From Elysia chlorotica (lineage: Eukaryota; Mollusca; Gastropoda; Plakobranchidae), in NCBI GenBank assembly GCA_003991915.1, contig RQTK01000050.1, positions 430,573 through 494,572 on the forward strand: DNA of 64,000 nucleotides, given 5' to 3'. Below are positions 38,301-48,393 of this stretch, in pieces; the stretch's first letter is position 1, and each line of letters begins with the position of its first letter. Position numbers and translations under genes: made by a program. Below the pieces are notes generated by a model. The model saw nothing but the letters and a program-made list of their open reading frames with translations, made no database searches and was not told the origin of the DNA.

Positions 38301-38497
38301 TAATAGCAATCTTAATTTAGATTATATTACGCTTCGATGCTTTACTTGCGTTTACATATTCAACATATGAGGCATGCTCTGAATTCAAAAAATCTTCTAG
38401 TGGTTAAGTCAAGGACAACCAAATGTTTAAGAGCAGCTATCCTAACCTTTGCGTACTCTCCAGCCAATTTCTGGTACTTTTCTTGGAGATCCGCCAT
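24534..38497 (-). CDS. PPP1R21: PPP1R21 (KLRAQ-motif protein), complete, 20 coding exons
   Basis: Exons in transcript order: 38447-38497, 36545-36763, 35855-36022, 35136-35252, 34687-34745, 34120-34214, 32513-32715, 31903-32004, 31049-31137, 30463-30599, 30045-30137, 29551-29678, 28720-28887, 28349-28441, 27871-27972, 27415-27591, 26374-26520, 25636-25734, 25001-25153 and 24534-24557. They total 2424 nt, or 807 residues (human 780). The start MADLQEKYQKLAGEYAK runs into LKAQIPVLKK, the KLRAQ region. VDSLTFRNQQLSKRV, NLPTHDRRHQLR, PISPLNINFCKHLHENM, EHQLPTATKEL, KLEQEKEHYILE and YEGQLSMMSEHLAGMNE all match the family in order. N- and C-terminal parts are coiled coil; the end is SSKKSKK. PPP1R21 binds protein phosphatase 1 and is a core subunit of the Rab5-effector FERRY complex on early endosomes (family knowledge). 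Introns hold a SINE, a LINE and microsatellites. Confidence 0.97.
24843..24965 (+). repeat. Dispersed repeat pair (second copy 29025-29150)
   Basis: GGTGAGATGGCTAGGAAATC, TCAGGCTGTGGTACT and GCGTTCAATAT here correspond to GTGAGATGGCTGGAC, TCAGCCTGCGGTACT and GCGTTCAATAT at 29025-29150, in the same order with different spacing. Both are in PPP1R21 introns. It is a short unnamed interspersed repeat. Confidence 0.65.
25853..25926. repeat. (TAA)n microsatellite
   Basis: About 24 TAA units with one AAC interruption, in the PPP1R21 intron between exons 17 and 18. Confidence 0.98.
26587..26825 (-). mobile_element. tRNA-derived SINE, copy 1 of 3, with 10-bp target duplication
   Basis: The head is on the right, minus strand. 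GGTGGTCTAGGGGTAGAAC (box A-like) and GTCCCGAGTTCGAATCC (box B) form a tRNA-like promoter. The body carries the shared core around GACAATTTTATGTGCTGCCA and ends at TTGG repeats on the left. Perfect TCAAAGAAAT duplications at 26577-26586 and 26826-26835 bound the insert. It lies in a PPP1R21 intron in the sense orientation of that gene. Copies 2 and 3 are at 40232-40485 and 55158-55430. Confidence 0.92.
29025..29150 (+). repeat. Dispersed repeat, copy 2 of the 24843-24965 family
   Basis: See the partner copy. This one keeps GTGAGATGGCTGGAC and GGATGCGTTCAATAT and lies in the PPP1R21 intron between exons 12 and 13. Confidence 0.65.
33060..33960 (+). mobile_element. RTE-type LINE fragment (reverse transcriptase, 3' part), degraded
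   Basis: The + strand reads, with frame changes, as the second half of an RTE-like reverse transcriptase: FANDIEAHSGK (the FADD active-site region), ISAEKTKLMTTNKNGMSPDI, then IAQ/KLKPVWTD-like, RLM.SLIINIFACL-like and CESWT-like stretches. The tail near 33770-33950 resembles the basic KWTG..GRRQR end. The second catalytic aspartate of FADD is replaced, and stops and shifts are frequent. It is inserted antisense in the PPP1R21 intron between exons 6 and 7. Confidence 0.8.
35271..35346. repeat. (GA)n microsatellite acting as a polypyrimidine tract
   Basis: About 35 GA units; on the PPP1R21 strand this is an uninterrupted CT run. It ends 18 bases before the acceptor AG of PPP1R21 exon 4 (exon starts at 35252), with only a short AT-rich spacer between. 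It therefore occupies the place of the polypyrimidine tract. Confidence 0.95.
37300..37890 (+). repeat. Dispersed repeat, copy 1 (second copy 61440-61890)
   Basis: Shared blocks in the same order: TGTTTCACATCA, a CTGTCTGT run, CTACAGGGGGTATATTGCTCC, TTACCAGTAGCAGTTACTCGGCACCC-like, GCAGTGCCCAGT and GAGGCA...GGGTT. The copies are roughly 75% alike in the blocks with indels between. It is in PPP1R21 intron 1. No protein signature was seen. Confidence 0.75.
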
Positions 38498-38786
38498 CTC
38501 GATTGTTGGAATTGTTGATGCTCTACCCCTTTCTTGTTGCCGGAAATCGGATTTTGTATTCTTTGCAAATTAAAGAGCGTCACTGCACTCGCGCGAGGGG
38601 AGGGGGTGGGGGTAGTCACGTTTCGTAATTTTACGTCCCCTAGATGTTTCTTGTTTCTGTTATCGTTGTTTGTAAGTTTTGTTGTTGATATTTTTTTGCC
38701 AAAATACCAGATGATATTCAGATAGCACACCATTCATTAGTTCGCTAGTTTAGAACACATGCATTGTGTATGTGTGACACGTAAAA
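38498..38786. promoter_or_regulatory. Bidirectional promoter between PPP1R21 and the 38787 ORF
   Basis: Only 289 bases separate the PPP1R21 ATG (38495-38497, minus) from the plus-strand ATG at 38787. The interval contains a locally GC-rich, CpG-containing patch (GCGCGAGGGGAGGGGG near 38592) in an otherwise AT-rich region, typical of a shared housekeeping promoter. Confidence 0.5.
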
Positions 38787-38888
38787 ATGGCATTGTCCAC
38801 AGATCCGCTGTCTCTGGTTATAATGTATGAACCCTGTGACAACCCGAAGGACATCAGTGCTATGAGAGAGCTGATGTTATTAATCACG
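38787..38888 (+). CDS. Possible first coding exon of an unknown gene
   Basis: ATG at 38787 with an in-frame TGA four codons upstream opens a 34-codon frame starting MALSTDPLSLVIMYEPC and ending RELMLLIT, followed by a possible donor (ACG/GTATTG). Codon content is more balanced than the neighbouring intergenic DNA. It ends in phase 0, whereas the first SPDYA-like exon at 43635 needs a phase-2 partner, so the two do not join directly. I could not find the next exon before the assembly gap, nor recognise the protein. Confidence 0.35.
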
Positions 38889-40231
38889 GTATTGGATAGT
38901 CCCTACCGTAATAATTATCGTTAAATAAAATCCAGAGAAACCTTCTACACTCAGGGTGCTTGATGCTCTAAATAAGAATAGCAATTAAAACGTACAGAGG
39001 CCAGGTATCTAATAAATAGACGTATGACTGATTTGCGGACCGGCGGTTAGGAGGTCCGGGTTTAAATCATAAGAAAACAAAATTCTGCGGAAACGGATGA
39101 AAACGATGGTACTTTTTGTAGGAATATCGTTATTTATGCATGTTATGTTGTAACTTTTTAAAGCCATCCAGTATTTCCATCTTATAGACCCTAGATGTTA
39201 CCCTCTTTTCATTTTGCCCGCCAGTTTTAACTCCTAATGTTTTCTTCCATGTTTCATGGCGTTTGGTTTGCATAAAGTACGTTGTATCTAAGTTTCGATT
39301 ACTTAAGATAGAGTTCAAATGTTCATAACATTATGTCTGCGCCAAAAGTTTTTATGGTTATTAGTTTACTTGTTTTAGAACCACCTGTCTAGGTGTTGTC
39401 TGAGGTTTTTTATTCGGAAAGTTGTGATCTTTTTTTCTGTCTGTTATGCCGATTTTTTGTCTCATTAAATATTTTGCAGTTGGCGAAACTGCCTTTATAT
39501 GATTATGATCCTTTGTAATGTCTTAACGTTTTTAGTTTGTAACATTTCAAAATCAATTTGGATACTGCCATTACCAATAATATTTTCTCCACAGTTTTTC
39601 AAATTGTCTTTGTCCTGCTTTCAAGACATTCAGAACTGCCTGCTCTTTCTATTTCATCTCCATTGATTTTTAGAACCACATCTTTTGTGCACTCGTGTCT
39701 CTATCCATAATATTTTATCATTTTGTATATTCTGTTACACTTAAAGTCTTCGTGTTCACCCCATGGAGTACTTAATATAGTAAGCTATGGTTCGCCTACA
39801 AATTAAAACCCTCTGGCTTTTAGTTGTTGAGGACAGTCTCGCAGTGAAGTAGGGCATAAATAATGTATTTTAAATTGTTGTAGGGCCTACATTAATTAGT
39901 AGCTGCAGTTAGGTTTAAAAACAATGAATAAATAATTAATTGACAGCCAATAAGCGAGGCGGTTCTGTTATATCTCAATATCTCTTCCGATTGTACATTT
40001 AATTCTAAGCTATTAATTAAAAGTAAAGCATAATTGTATTATGTACAGCCAGCCTAACGAGGCAATGGTGGTGTCCAGGCGAAAAGTTATTCCCGATTTA
40101 CGAGTTAAGCCAAACTGACTTTTCGTGAAATTAAACATATTCTGACAAAAAGCAAACCAGCCATTTATGTGAGACAAGAAGTTTCCCTGTTCTATGAAGA
40201 TTCAGTTATTGTGTAGGACAGCCGCGCTTGA

Positions 40232-40485
40232 TGTTGTTGTTGTTGAGTTGGCTTAACGTCCAACGCCAGCACTATGTAGACAAGTGTGGAGGAGTCCCAT
40301 GACTGACGTCTGACAATTTTATGTGCTGTCACACACAAGGCAGGGCGGGAATGCCATGACCCCTGTCTCTGCAAGTCACATTAAACTGACACCGACCCAA
40401 GCAGTAGGAGGCGAAATCGCCAGGGCTTGAACCACGGACGTCCTGCATCGGAAGTCGATGTTCTACCCCAGGGCTACTGCGCTCG
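40232..40485 (-). mobile_element. tRNA-derived SINE, copy 2 of 3, with 13-bp target duplication
   Basis: Same family and orientation as 26587-26825, with the core GACAATTTTATGTGCTG. The minus-strand head has TAGAACATCGACTTCCGATG and the degenerate box B TCCGTGGTTCAAGCCC. Bounded by perfect CAGCCGCGCTTGA duplications at 40219-40231 and 40486-40498. The left end shows GTT repeats, the presumed 3' tail. Confidence 0.92.
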
Positions 40486-41119
40486 CAGCCGCGCTTGAAC
40501 ATTGAAGTTGCTATTTTTAAATATCTTTACCTCGCTATCTGTTGGGTTTGAGATGTGACACTGTGGTTGTTATAGGCCACAAACGGTTTACACATTTCTT
40601 TATCACAATCACGAGCCGCTTCCGTTTACAAAGTTCCGAAATATCTTTTTAAAGAAGAACCAACAGAATAAGCCCAGAGTAACAAGTCAAACACACTTTT
40701 CCAAATGTTGAAATTGCACAAAGAATAGTAAGCTTACTTAGTTCTCATAGTGTAAATTATAGCAGCGAGGAGCTATCTTTTTAAAGAACAACAAGAATAT
40801 TAACTTGTCAACCTGTATCTTGTGAGCATAACACCAAAATGTCCCCCGTAACCTAGAACAATTAAACATGTATTGCACTATCGATAATATTGGTTCAGGA
40901 ACATTAAGTAGGCCTAAAGTGCCTGGACCATAAGGTTAAAAAAAAAGGAATAAAAAGAGACAACTGCGTGACATAGTTATTAGAATATTAAACCGTTCAT
41001 AAGTGCTTTTATTATATTTAGCGAGTAAAACAACAAACCACTGGCTCGCCTAACGACGTGTAAACTGCGTTGTAAACAAACATAATATACAATCATTTGA
41101 GGGAGTAACCCCCCCCCCC

Positions 41120-41278
41120 NNNNNNNNNNNNNNNNNNNNNNNNNNNNNNNNNNNNNNNNNNNNNNNNNNNNNNNNNNNNNNNNNNNNNNNNNNNNNNNNN
41201 NNNNNNNNNNNNNNNNNNNNNNNNNNNNNNNNNNNNNNNNNNNNNNNNNNNNNNNNNNNNNNNNNNNNNNNNNNNNNN
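41120..41278. other. Assembly gap (159 N)
   Basis: A run of N between a C homopolymer on the left and a TTA microsatellite on the right; an unresolved low-complexity stretch. Confidence 0.99.
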
Positions 41279-41281
41279 TTA

Positions 41282-41366
<85 letters not shown>
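41279..41366. repeat. (TTA)n microsatellite beside the gap
   Basis: About 25 TTA units directly after the gap. Its true length is unknown because it abuts the unresolved bases. Confidence 0.97.
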
Positions 41367-42592
41367 GTTTATGCAAAAGTAAAAATTCAGTCTAAGATAA
41401 AAGTCAAAAACATCCTTTATTGTTTTATTTAATAAAAAAAAATATTGTTTATAAAAATCTGGCCATACAAAAATATAAAGTTGACAAGTTGTTCATGTCC
41501 GATTATCACTGTGTTCAAACTGTTCATTTTCATTGAATTAAGCTTATTGAAGTTGACGACGTTGATTCATCGATTGACTTCAGCTGGTTGAATGCCTGTC
41601 TGTCTGATTTAAGCTGCTAAGTGTCAGATTCAGGCCTTCAGTGAGTATATCAAGTGATTAAGATTGATCTCTAGGTGCTGCGACTTTGGGTAATATTAGA
41701 TATCTAATTCCAAATTGTATTTAGCCTAATCAGCAGACCTGTATTCACACAGAATAAATGTTTGAAGGTATCGTATTAAGAATAAGATGACTGATATTCC
41801 ATCTAGAATCTCGAGTCTAGATCTAGATCTATTTATAACAAAACTTATGATATAGGCGTTCATATTCGTTCTTGACTGAGACCAGATCTAGATTCTCTAG
41901 ACCAAAGGCCCAGAAATATCAGAAAAATACCAAATAATATCTGCAGTGCAGTTAACCATCATAAAGCTCTTTCAGTATTTTGTACAAATAAGGTGTACAC
42001 GGGCATAGATCCAATCATGGAATCTAACGTATCAGTCTAAGATATCAGGAGTATAATATCTAAGGTTAATTTCAAGGCTTCATTACATTTAGTGGCTCTC
42101 TAACAAATTTTAATTGAGTCTAGATCTAAATCGAACAAGAATTAGATCTAGAACTAGATCAAGATCTTCTGGACACGGGAAAAAAAGGACGTCGTTTTTG
42201 AGCCAAATTTCCCGAATTTTACGGAACCTAAGGAAAATTGGTGTAAAATTAAATTAAAAACCTAAACATAACAAGAATTCCCTCTGAAGTTTAACTTCGC
42301 AACCTGTAAATGCAATAAATACAGCAAAGAGATAACAGAGACTGAATACAAAGAAGTTAACATATTGATAGACAAAAAAAGCAGTCCCAACTCCTAATTT
42401 GTCACTTTCTCTCCCTCGCTCCCTCTTGGTCATTTGGTCGGTTTTCTTCCATTCTTTTTCTTCTCTCTCCCTTGCTCTCTGAAGTTCCTTTTCTCCTATC
42501 TTTTTGGAATTTTTTTTTTCTCTCAATTCCCTTCTGTTGTTCGTTTTCTTCTTTTCTCTCTATTATTGTTGAGGCTTACTTGAGTATCTTCT

Positions 42593-42643
<51 letters not shown>

Positions 42644-42741
42644 GGCCCTCTCACTCCCACCTGGGCTTGATCTTCTTTTTCCCTAACTCTCTCTCTTTAT
42701 ATCTCCAGGTATTTATTTCTCTTTTCCTTGACTATTGCTCT

Positions 42742-42797
<56 letters not shown>
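42593..42797. repeat. Two (CT)n microsatellites
   Basis: CT runs at about 42593-42639 and 42747-42795 within a longer pyrimidine-rich stretch (42400-42840). The second is followed by TTTCAG, so it could serve as a splice acceptor on the + strand, but no convincing exon follows. Confidence 0.95.
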
Positions 42798-43674
42798 AGC
42801 TCTCTTTTCTTCGTAACTCCTTCTCTTTCTTTGTCACCTTCGATGTTTTGAAAGGACTCACATTTTGTTCTCTCTCTGGGAAGTGGGGTGTCAAATTTAA
42901 AATCACCCCAATTGATTCAAAGTTTCCAGAAATAACTGATGGTTATACCTAATTCGCATTCAAATGTAGTAAATATATACAGAATGTCTTCTCTTGTCAA
43001 AATGGGTTTTAGAGGAATTTTGGAATTATTTGCAAAAAATTACGGCCGTTAATAGACCTTCATGAATTTTTCAAACAATCAAAAGAGTTCCCTAGATTCT
43101 CAAAGTCACCACACATAAAAAAAGGGGTAATTCATCATGTTGTCTCAAAACATTTGGTCTATTTTGTTGCAAGTTTTGGCATATTTGGCAAATTTTGTAG
43201 AACTTTTTGGCAAACTCTGTGGCAAATTTTAAAGTCAGATTTAAGAATTAAAGAGCCAAGTGGAGTAAAACCTCTAACAATAAGAATAGATTCTAACTAA
43301 CAATGATTCGCATCTTTCAGGCCTACAAATATCCACAGACTTGATATTTTACAGAGATGCCCCATGTATCAATCTAGTTGTGGCATATTCTTGTGCTGAG
43401 ACTGGCGAAACAATGCATGCAGAGTGACATGATTAATAAGATAATGTCCCGTAGTTTCAATAGATCAAATATATATTCTATTTAAAGCTACATTTTTATT
43501 CAGTTTAAGATGTGCTATTAAATCATAATAGAACAGTAAATCCAAAAGTTACCATTAAATTTTAAAAAAAGGTTGAATCTTTACAAGCTGAAAACAGTTT
43601 AAAAAGACTCACCTTTTTTCTCTTTCTCTTTCAGTGTCAGAGACAATTTAAGTAAACTTGATGAATGCAACATT

Positions 43675-46600
43675 ATGAATATTTCAATCGGCAACCAAAG
43701 GTCAAATGAATACCTTTCCAGCTATAATCGTGACTATGGAGAATGTCTAAAAAAGAGTGTTTACAAGGCAAAACCAAAGAGCATTAAAGAAAAAGGAAAA
43801 GAAAAACGTCACAAGAAATTTTCTTCCTCTCTCCAAAAGTACACAGAAGCCTCACAGAGAAATGATCATCTTTGGCTTTCCGAAATTCCAAACCTAAGTG
43901 AGGCTCTTGGCTCAGATATGTTTGAAAAGGAAAACAGTAATTATCCATTACAGGTACATAAAAAGTCCTCTTCCACATCTCGGTTCCGCTTAATTGTGCG
44001 ATCAGAGGAGATGAGAGGATTCTTTAGATTGACAGGTAATAAGAAATTGTATTGTTTGCCATTTGGTTGCTTTTTTAAATTTTTTTTTATTAAAGCCACT
44101 GAGTAATAACAAAACTGCAAATACTGGCAATATCTGCAATACATTAAATACCATATAACTAACATTATAACAGAGCATATCATAGTACAGTATAACTATA
44201 ACATGACTACAACAGGACTTTTTGTTTTAGAAGAAAAATCCTACTGTAAGCAAACTCTCACTATAGACATGCCAAGGAAACATTACTGAGAATTCCAATT
44301 TTGAACAACTATTATCTCCCCTTTTTAAACATAAAAATTAACGTGACCCATGACACTTGAAATAGGCTGTCATTAGTTCATTGGTTTTCCTGTAAGTTTG
44401 TTTCTGTTCCTCACAGCCTAATTTTTTTGTGTACCGTTGCTCAAGATCTGAGACCACCTAACTGACCAATCCCATTGCCATATCTTTGACTGCCCTCTCC
44501 CGTACTCTATTATTACATTTACACACTGTATCACATTTCACATCGGCATCCTTTGTCTAGACCTAGACTGGCCCAAAACATTGCTGTACGGGTTGATTGA
44601 CCGTTATTTTGGAGAACCAAGCTTTTATCAAAGTTCACCCATTTCCATGACCCGTTAAACCCAAGCATAAGTAATAGGCTTCGAAAAGTAGAAAAAAACG
44701 AGGATTCTTGAAATGTCCCTCTGTAATGATGATCCCGCTGCAGGGGGTGTTGTTGTAAGTATGTACTACTGTATTCACAATCATATTTTTAAATATTACA
44801 ACTTTTTTCTGTTTTTGTTTTTGGAAAACTTTAAAGTAAATTAAAGTAACTATGTTCTTAAATGTAATAAAGCAAAACGTCCAATAAGGTTGGAATATTA
44901 TTTCCCTAATGGTTTCATAAAACTGCTTTATAGATAATTATGCTTTGCAGGTTATAATTGAATTTTTTTTTTTTTTGTTATTATGAAAAGAGTTTGTCTC
45001 TGAAAAGCAATTTATAAGTGAATTTACAAGTTCACATCTTTTGAAAAATAATTAGTCTATGATTGCTTTCAGAAAATCATGCAGAAAAACTTTGGGTGGA
45101 TATTTGGAACATGTAAGCCATTTTGGTTGAATTTATTAATTTATATCTTACCACTCAACTAGTATTAGAGAAACATTACTGCTGTCCAGTTTCATGATTG
45201 TAAAATGAGACAGTTCATTGTAAAACACAGTAGAATGTAAGACAAAAATACTAATTCACTTTTATGTCATTTGTACTTTACCACAGATGACAATGTTGTG
45301 CATGCTTTTCTAAGAAATGACAGTTGCATGCGATTAGCAGATAAGGTCAGTATGAAATCCATGACCATAACCAAACCATTTTTTTGCGCTTTAAACTTTG
45401 ATTTGTGCGTCAGTATGTAAGCATTTGAAATATATTCTCATATCCACCTTGTTTCCCAATGTTGTATAAATATGCAGCTACTGAAATATCCTTTTTAAAT
45501 TTTAGGATAAACACACAAATCCTGATTTCAGGACTTTGCCTAAGCTTTGAATAGTCCATACCCAAAAAATCTGGTTATTTAATTACATCAGCGCTACTCT
45601 GGATTTAGGACCCCCTCAGTTCTCTAAAAGGAAAAGATGTTAAGTAATCTTTGTTCCATATCAATATCTTAAATTATCAATTTCTGGCCTATATAGAAGA
45701 AAAGAAGCGTTGCTATCATTTCCATAAATTATAATTATAACATAATGGAAGAGGCCCATATATACAAAAGAGAAAAATACCTGAACCTGACAAAAGAGCT
45801 GCGAATGCCGGTTACAAAGCTGTGATAATGCCAGTAGAGATTGGTGCCAGAGGGTTCATAGGGTCATCAGCCTATGACCTTCTGACTAAGCTCTCAATAT
45901 GTGGCAGCGGAAGAACAAAAGCTCTAAAGCTACTGGCCGAGATAGCCGAGAACAGTTCCCAATGGATCTGGAGCAGAAGGAATGAGATGGCCTTACATAA
46001 AGATTAAAAATGCTCTAACTATCGGGAGCCGAGTTGGCTGAGTGGATAAGTGCTTGGATTAGCAACTCTACCAAGACAAGAGTATGGGTTCGAATCCTGT
46101 GCGGTGCAAAAAAAAGATGGCAGAGAGACACCCGGGAGTCATGACCTGGGTGTGGCCCGACCCCCTTAGAGTGTCAGGAGTTAAGGGCCGAAACACTTGC
46201 TATAAGGGGGGTTTCTTCTCTGAAGACTCTCTGTTATCTAGCTCCCCCATGAGTTTCTACACACTACGGTTTGTCGAACATATTGTTCTCAAGGAAAAGA
46301 TGTTAAGTAATCTTTGTTCCATATCAATATCTTAAATTATCAATTTCTGGCCTATATAGAAGAAAAGAAGCGTTGCTATCATTTCCATAACGTAAATTAT
46401 AACTGTCATACACTGTAAATGGTACATATTTCGTAAATATCTTGAGTTTCTTTCAAATGCTGCAAGTTCAACAATCTTTAATCATGCTTTTTTTTCCAAG
46501 ATACTTCATGAAGTTGTCATTGTTTTCACTATACTCATCCATAAGCAAACTTTTATTTTATCAATTTTTTTCTTTTTAATTGTTAAGAAAGATGTATTTT

Positions 46601-48123
46601 TACTAGTACTGCAGACAATTTTTCATCTCTTAAATCATTTATACAGGAGAATTTATGTAATACTTTTCCAAATTTTAGTGAAGAAGTCTTGATGGTATTT
46701 CATCAAATATAATTTACTACTCATTTAAATTTTTTATCAGTCTGGTAAGAAGTATTAAAATTTGATGCACAATTCTTAACTCTACAACAGTCAACAGTTG
46801 GGTATGATTAATTTAGTTGTATTTTAATTCCACCTCTCTTCCAGTACCTCCTGGCAATGGTGTTTGTTTACTTCAAAAGAGCAAGCCTGACTTTAAGTGA
46901 ATACACCAGACTTAATTTCTTTATTGCATTGTAAGTTTGTTTTACAATATATTTTTTTATGTGTTTCAAAAGTACAGATTGAAATACAAACTAAGATAAA
47001 GTTTGACTGATATGGCTAACTTGACTGCATTTTGCTAAATTAAATTCCATGTGCGACAAGAGTAATCAATGTGTCAGTGATATGTGATAAGAAATTAATG
47101 ATGCCTCAATTATCTGCAGCCCTGTCATTTCAGGTATCTTGCCCATGATGTTGAAGAGGATGAAGAAGAAATCAAGTATGAAATATTCCCCTGGATTCTT
47201 GGGGAAAACTGGCGCCACAAATTCAGCCGTTTTCTCAAGATGAGAGATATGTTTTTGAGACGTATTGATTACATGGCTCTAGTCAGTAGACGCTGTTGCC
47301 ATGAGGTCATTTTTCTTAACTGCTTTGCATGCTAGGCTTCTTAATTTAAGAACACATGTAATTTATTCCTTTTATTTTTCATTCACTGCAGGTAAATTAT
47401 ATTAGTAAAAGAATTTTATAAAATAAATTGTAATCTATTTGCATTTAGCAATAAAATAAAATAATTAGATTATCAGCCCTAGATTTGATATTGATCTCTT
47501 AAGATGAGGAGTAAAAGGTGCCATTCTGGTTTTCAGAAAAAAAGGGATAGTGTGAACATGAACAAACATGTTTTACTGAGATAGCCGATTCTTAGACAAT
47601 GCGGCTTTTTCAGCATTTATTTCTCATACAGAGACCACTGTACTATTAAATTCTATTTATTTAAGTGCCCTTTTTCAATTTCATTATCTAGCTAGTAACC
47701 AACTCTCTTAGTTATAACAATCAGAACTAGTATAATTGACTTAGAATGTCTACAGAAGATTGGAGTTATGTTTTGCAGTACCAGAAAGTCAAGAATTAAT
47801 TCATTTACTTCTGCATTTTTTTTTTTAAACTTTAGATAATGGACATAGCACCTTTACATATGTTATGGAAACGTGAGAGACCTTTACACCATGGTGGCGC
47901 TGTTCGCAGCTACATGAGGGATGAAAGTGAGGATTTCCCCCGTGGTCCGCTGGGAACTCCACGCAACTGTGCTGAGTGTGGCAGCAGTGACAGCCAGTAT
48001 GACTCAGCTAGCTCGGCCGACACATTTTGGTATATTTCTTCTCAGGAGTCTTCACAGGGCAACAATGGCAAGTATATTCAGCATAATTCTCATATTTTAC
48101 AAATTTCCGAAGAACTACTTTAG
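43675..48123 (+). CDS. SPDYA: Speedy/RINGO (SPDYA-like) CDK activator
   Basis: Exons 43635-44035 (ATG at 43675; frame open back to the acceptor), 45287-45345, 46845-46930, 47134-47305 and 47836-48123 give about 321 residues. The RINGO core is unmistakable: [15 protein letters not shown], then [73 protein letters not shown] and [19 protein letters not shown]. Speedy/RINGO proteins bind and activate CDK1/CDK2 without a cyclin (family knowledge). The N-terminal ~100 residues are lysine- and serine-rich and not conserved. The stop at 48121 lies beyond a possible GC donor (AATG/GCAAGT near 48067), so the C-terminus is uncertain. The exon 4 donor is the weak GTCATT. Translation could also begin in an earlier exon. 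Convergent with the BTB-BACK gene. Confidence 0.92.
45628..45727 (+). repeat. 100-bp direct repeat flanking a LINE/SINE insert (partner 46291-46390)
   Basis: AAGGAAAAGATGTTAAGTAA and the following bases to CATTTCCATAA are identical at both sites by eye. They enclose about 560 bp of retroelement sequence in the intron between Speedy exons 2 and 3. Confidence 0.95.
45731..46016 (+). mobile_element. 5'-truncated non-LTR retrotransposon 3' end
   Basis: The frame starting at 45822 gives [20 protein letters not shown], then [20 protein letters not shown] and a stop at 46005-46007. This PVEIGARGF...WIWSRRN pattern is the C-terminal end found in many invertebrate reverse-transcriptase ORFs. Upstream, [10 protein letters not shown] is in another frame, one base off. 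Only the last ~90 codons are present. Family-level naming is not possible from this piece. Confidence 0.7.
46022..46288 (+). mobile_element. tRNA-derived SINE, second family (long-variable-arm tRNA head)
   Basis: Starts GGGAGCCGAGTTGGCTGAGTGG (split here as box A TGGCTGAGTGG), with box B GGGTTCGAATCC about 50 bases later, like a Ser/Leu-type tRNA. It is followed by a ~190-base tRNA-unrelated body. It directly abuts the LINE 3' end, and the pair is flanked by the 100-bp direct repeats. Confidence 0.8.
46291..46390 (+). repeat. 100-bp direct repeat, right copy
   Basis: Identical to 45628-45727. Beyond it, AAATTATAA-like sequence also resembles the bases following the left copy, so the duplicated unit may be slightly longer. 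Confidence 0.95.
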
Positions 48124-48393
48124 TATAAATTCTAATGTATATTTTAGACAGGGAATAACAAGGCTGAATAGAAAACACCACAAAGTTTTACTTTCAAAAA
48201 TGTCCAAGAAACTGTTTTCTGTGTTTAAATGTTTATGATATTGAACAAGAAAAGTGCAAAAAATTGCTGTCGATCATACTTCCACCGTTCCTTACATTTT
48301 TTTATGTCAGATAAAACGTTACGGTCACATGCTTTGTGCTCTCTTTTAATTTCATAGAAGCCTCTTTTACTAGTTCTTTAAATTAGCAAGCTG

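Larger units (their letters stand above)
38910..43620. other. Interval with repeats and assembly gap, no assigned gene
   Basis: It contains a SINE (40232-40485), a gap of 159 N (41120-41278), a TTA microsatellite, two CT microsatellites and several AGATCT-rich patches. Later exons of the gene starting at 38787 or 5' UTR exons of the Speedy gene may be hidden here, but none is convincing. Confidence 0.5.

Noticed and set aside
42472-42952. Ser/Leu-rich frames in CT repeats
   Set aside because: Microsatellite translation. The TTTCAG after the second run is acceptor-like, but no conserved exon follows.
46022-46100. A genuine tRNA gene
   Set aside because: The box A/B-bearing sequence continues into a tRNA-unrelated body and is a SINE head; the stems are not convincingly paired for a functional tRNA.
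46084-46335. 83-codon + strand frame
   Set aside because: Lies in the SINE and the flanking direct repeat.
45628-46390. A terminal-repeat (LTR-type) element bounded by the 100-bp repeats
   Set aside because: The interior has a non-LTR reverse-transcriptase C-terminus and a SINE, with no LTR-type features; the repeats are better read as duplicated host sequence.
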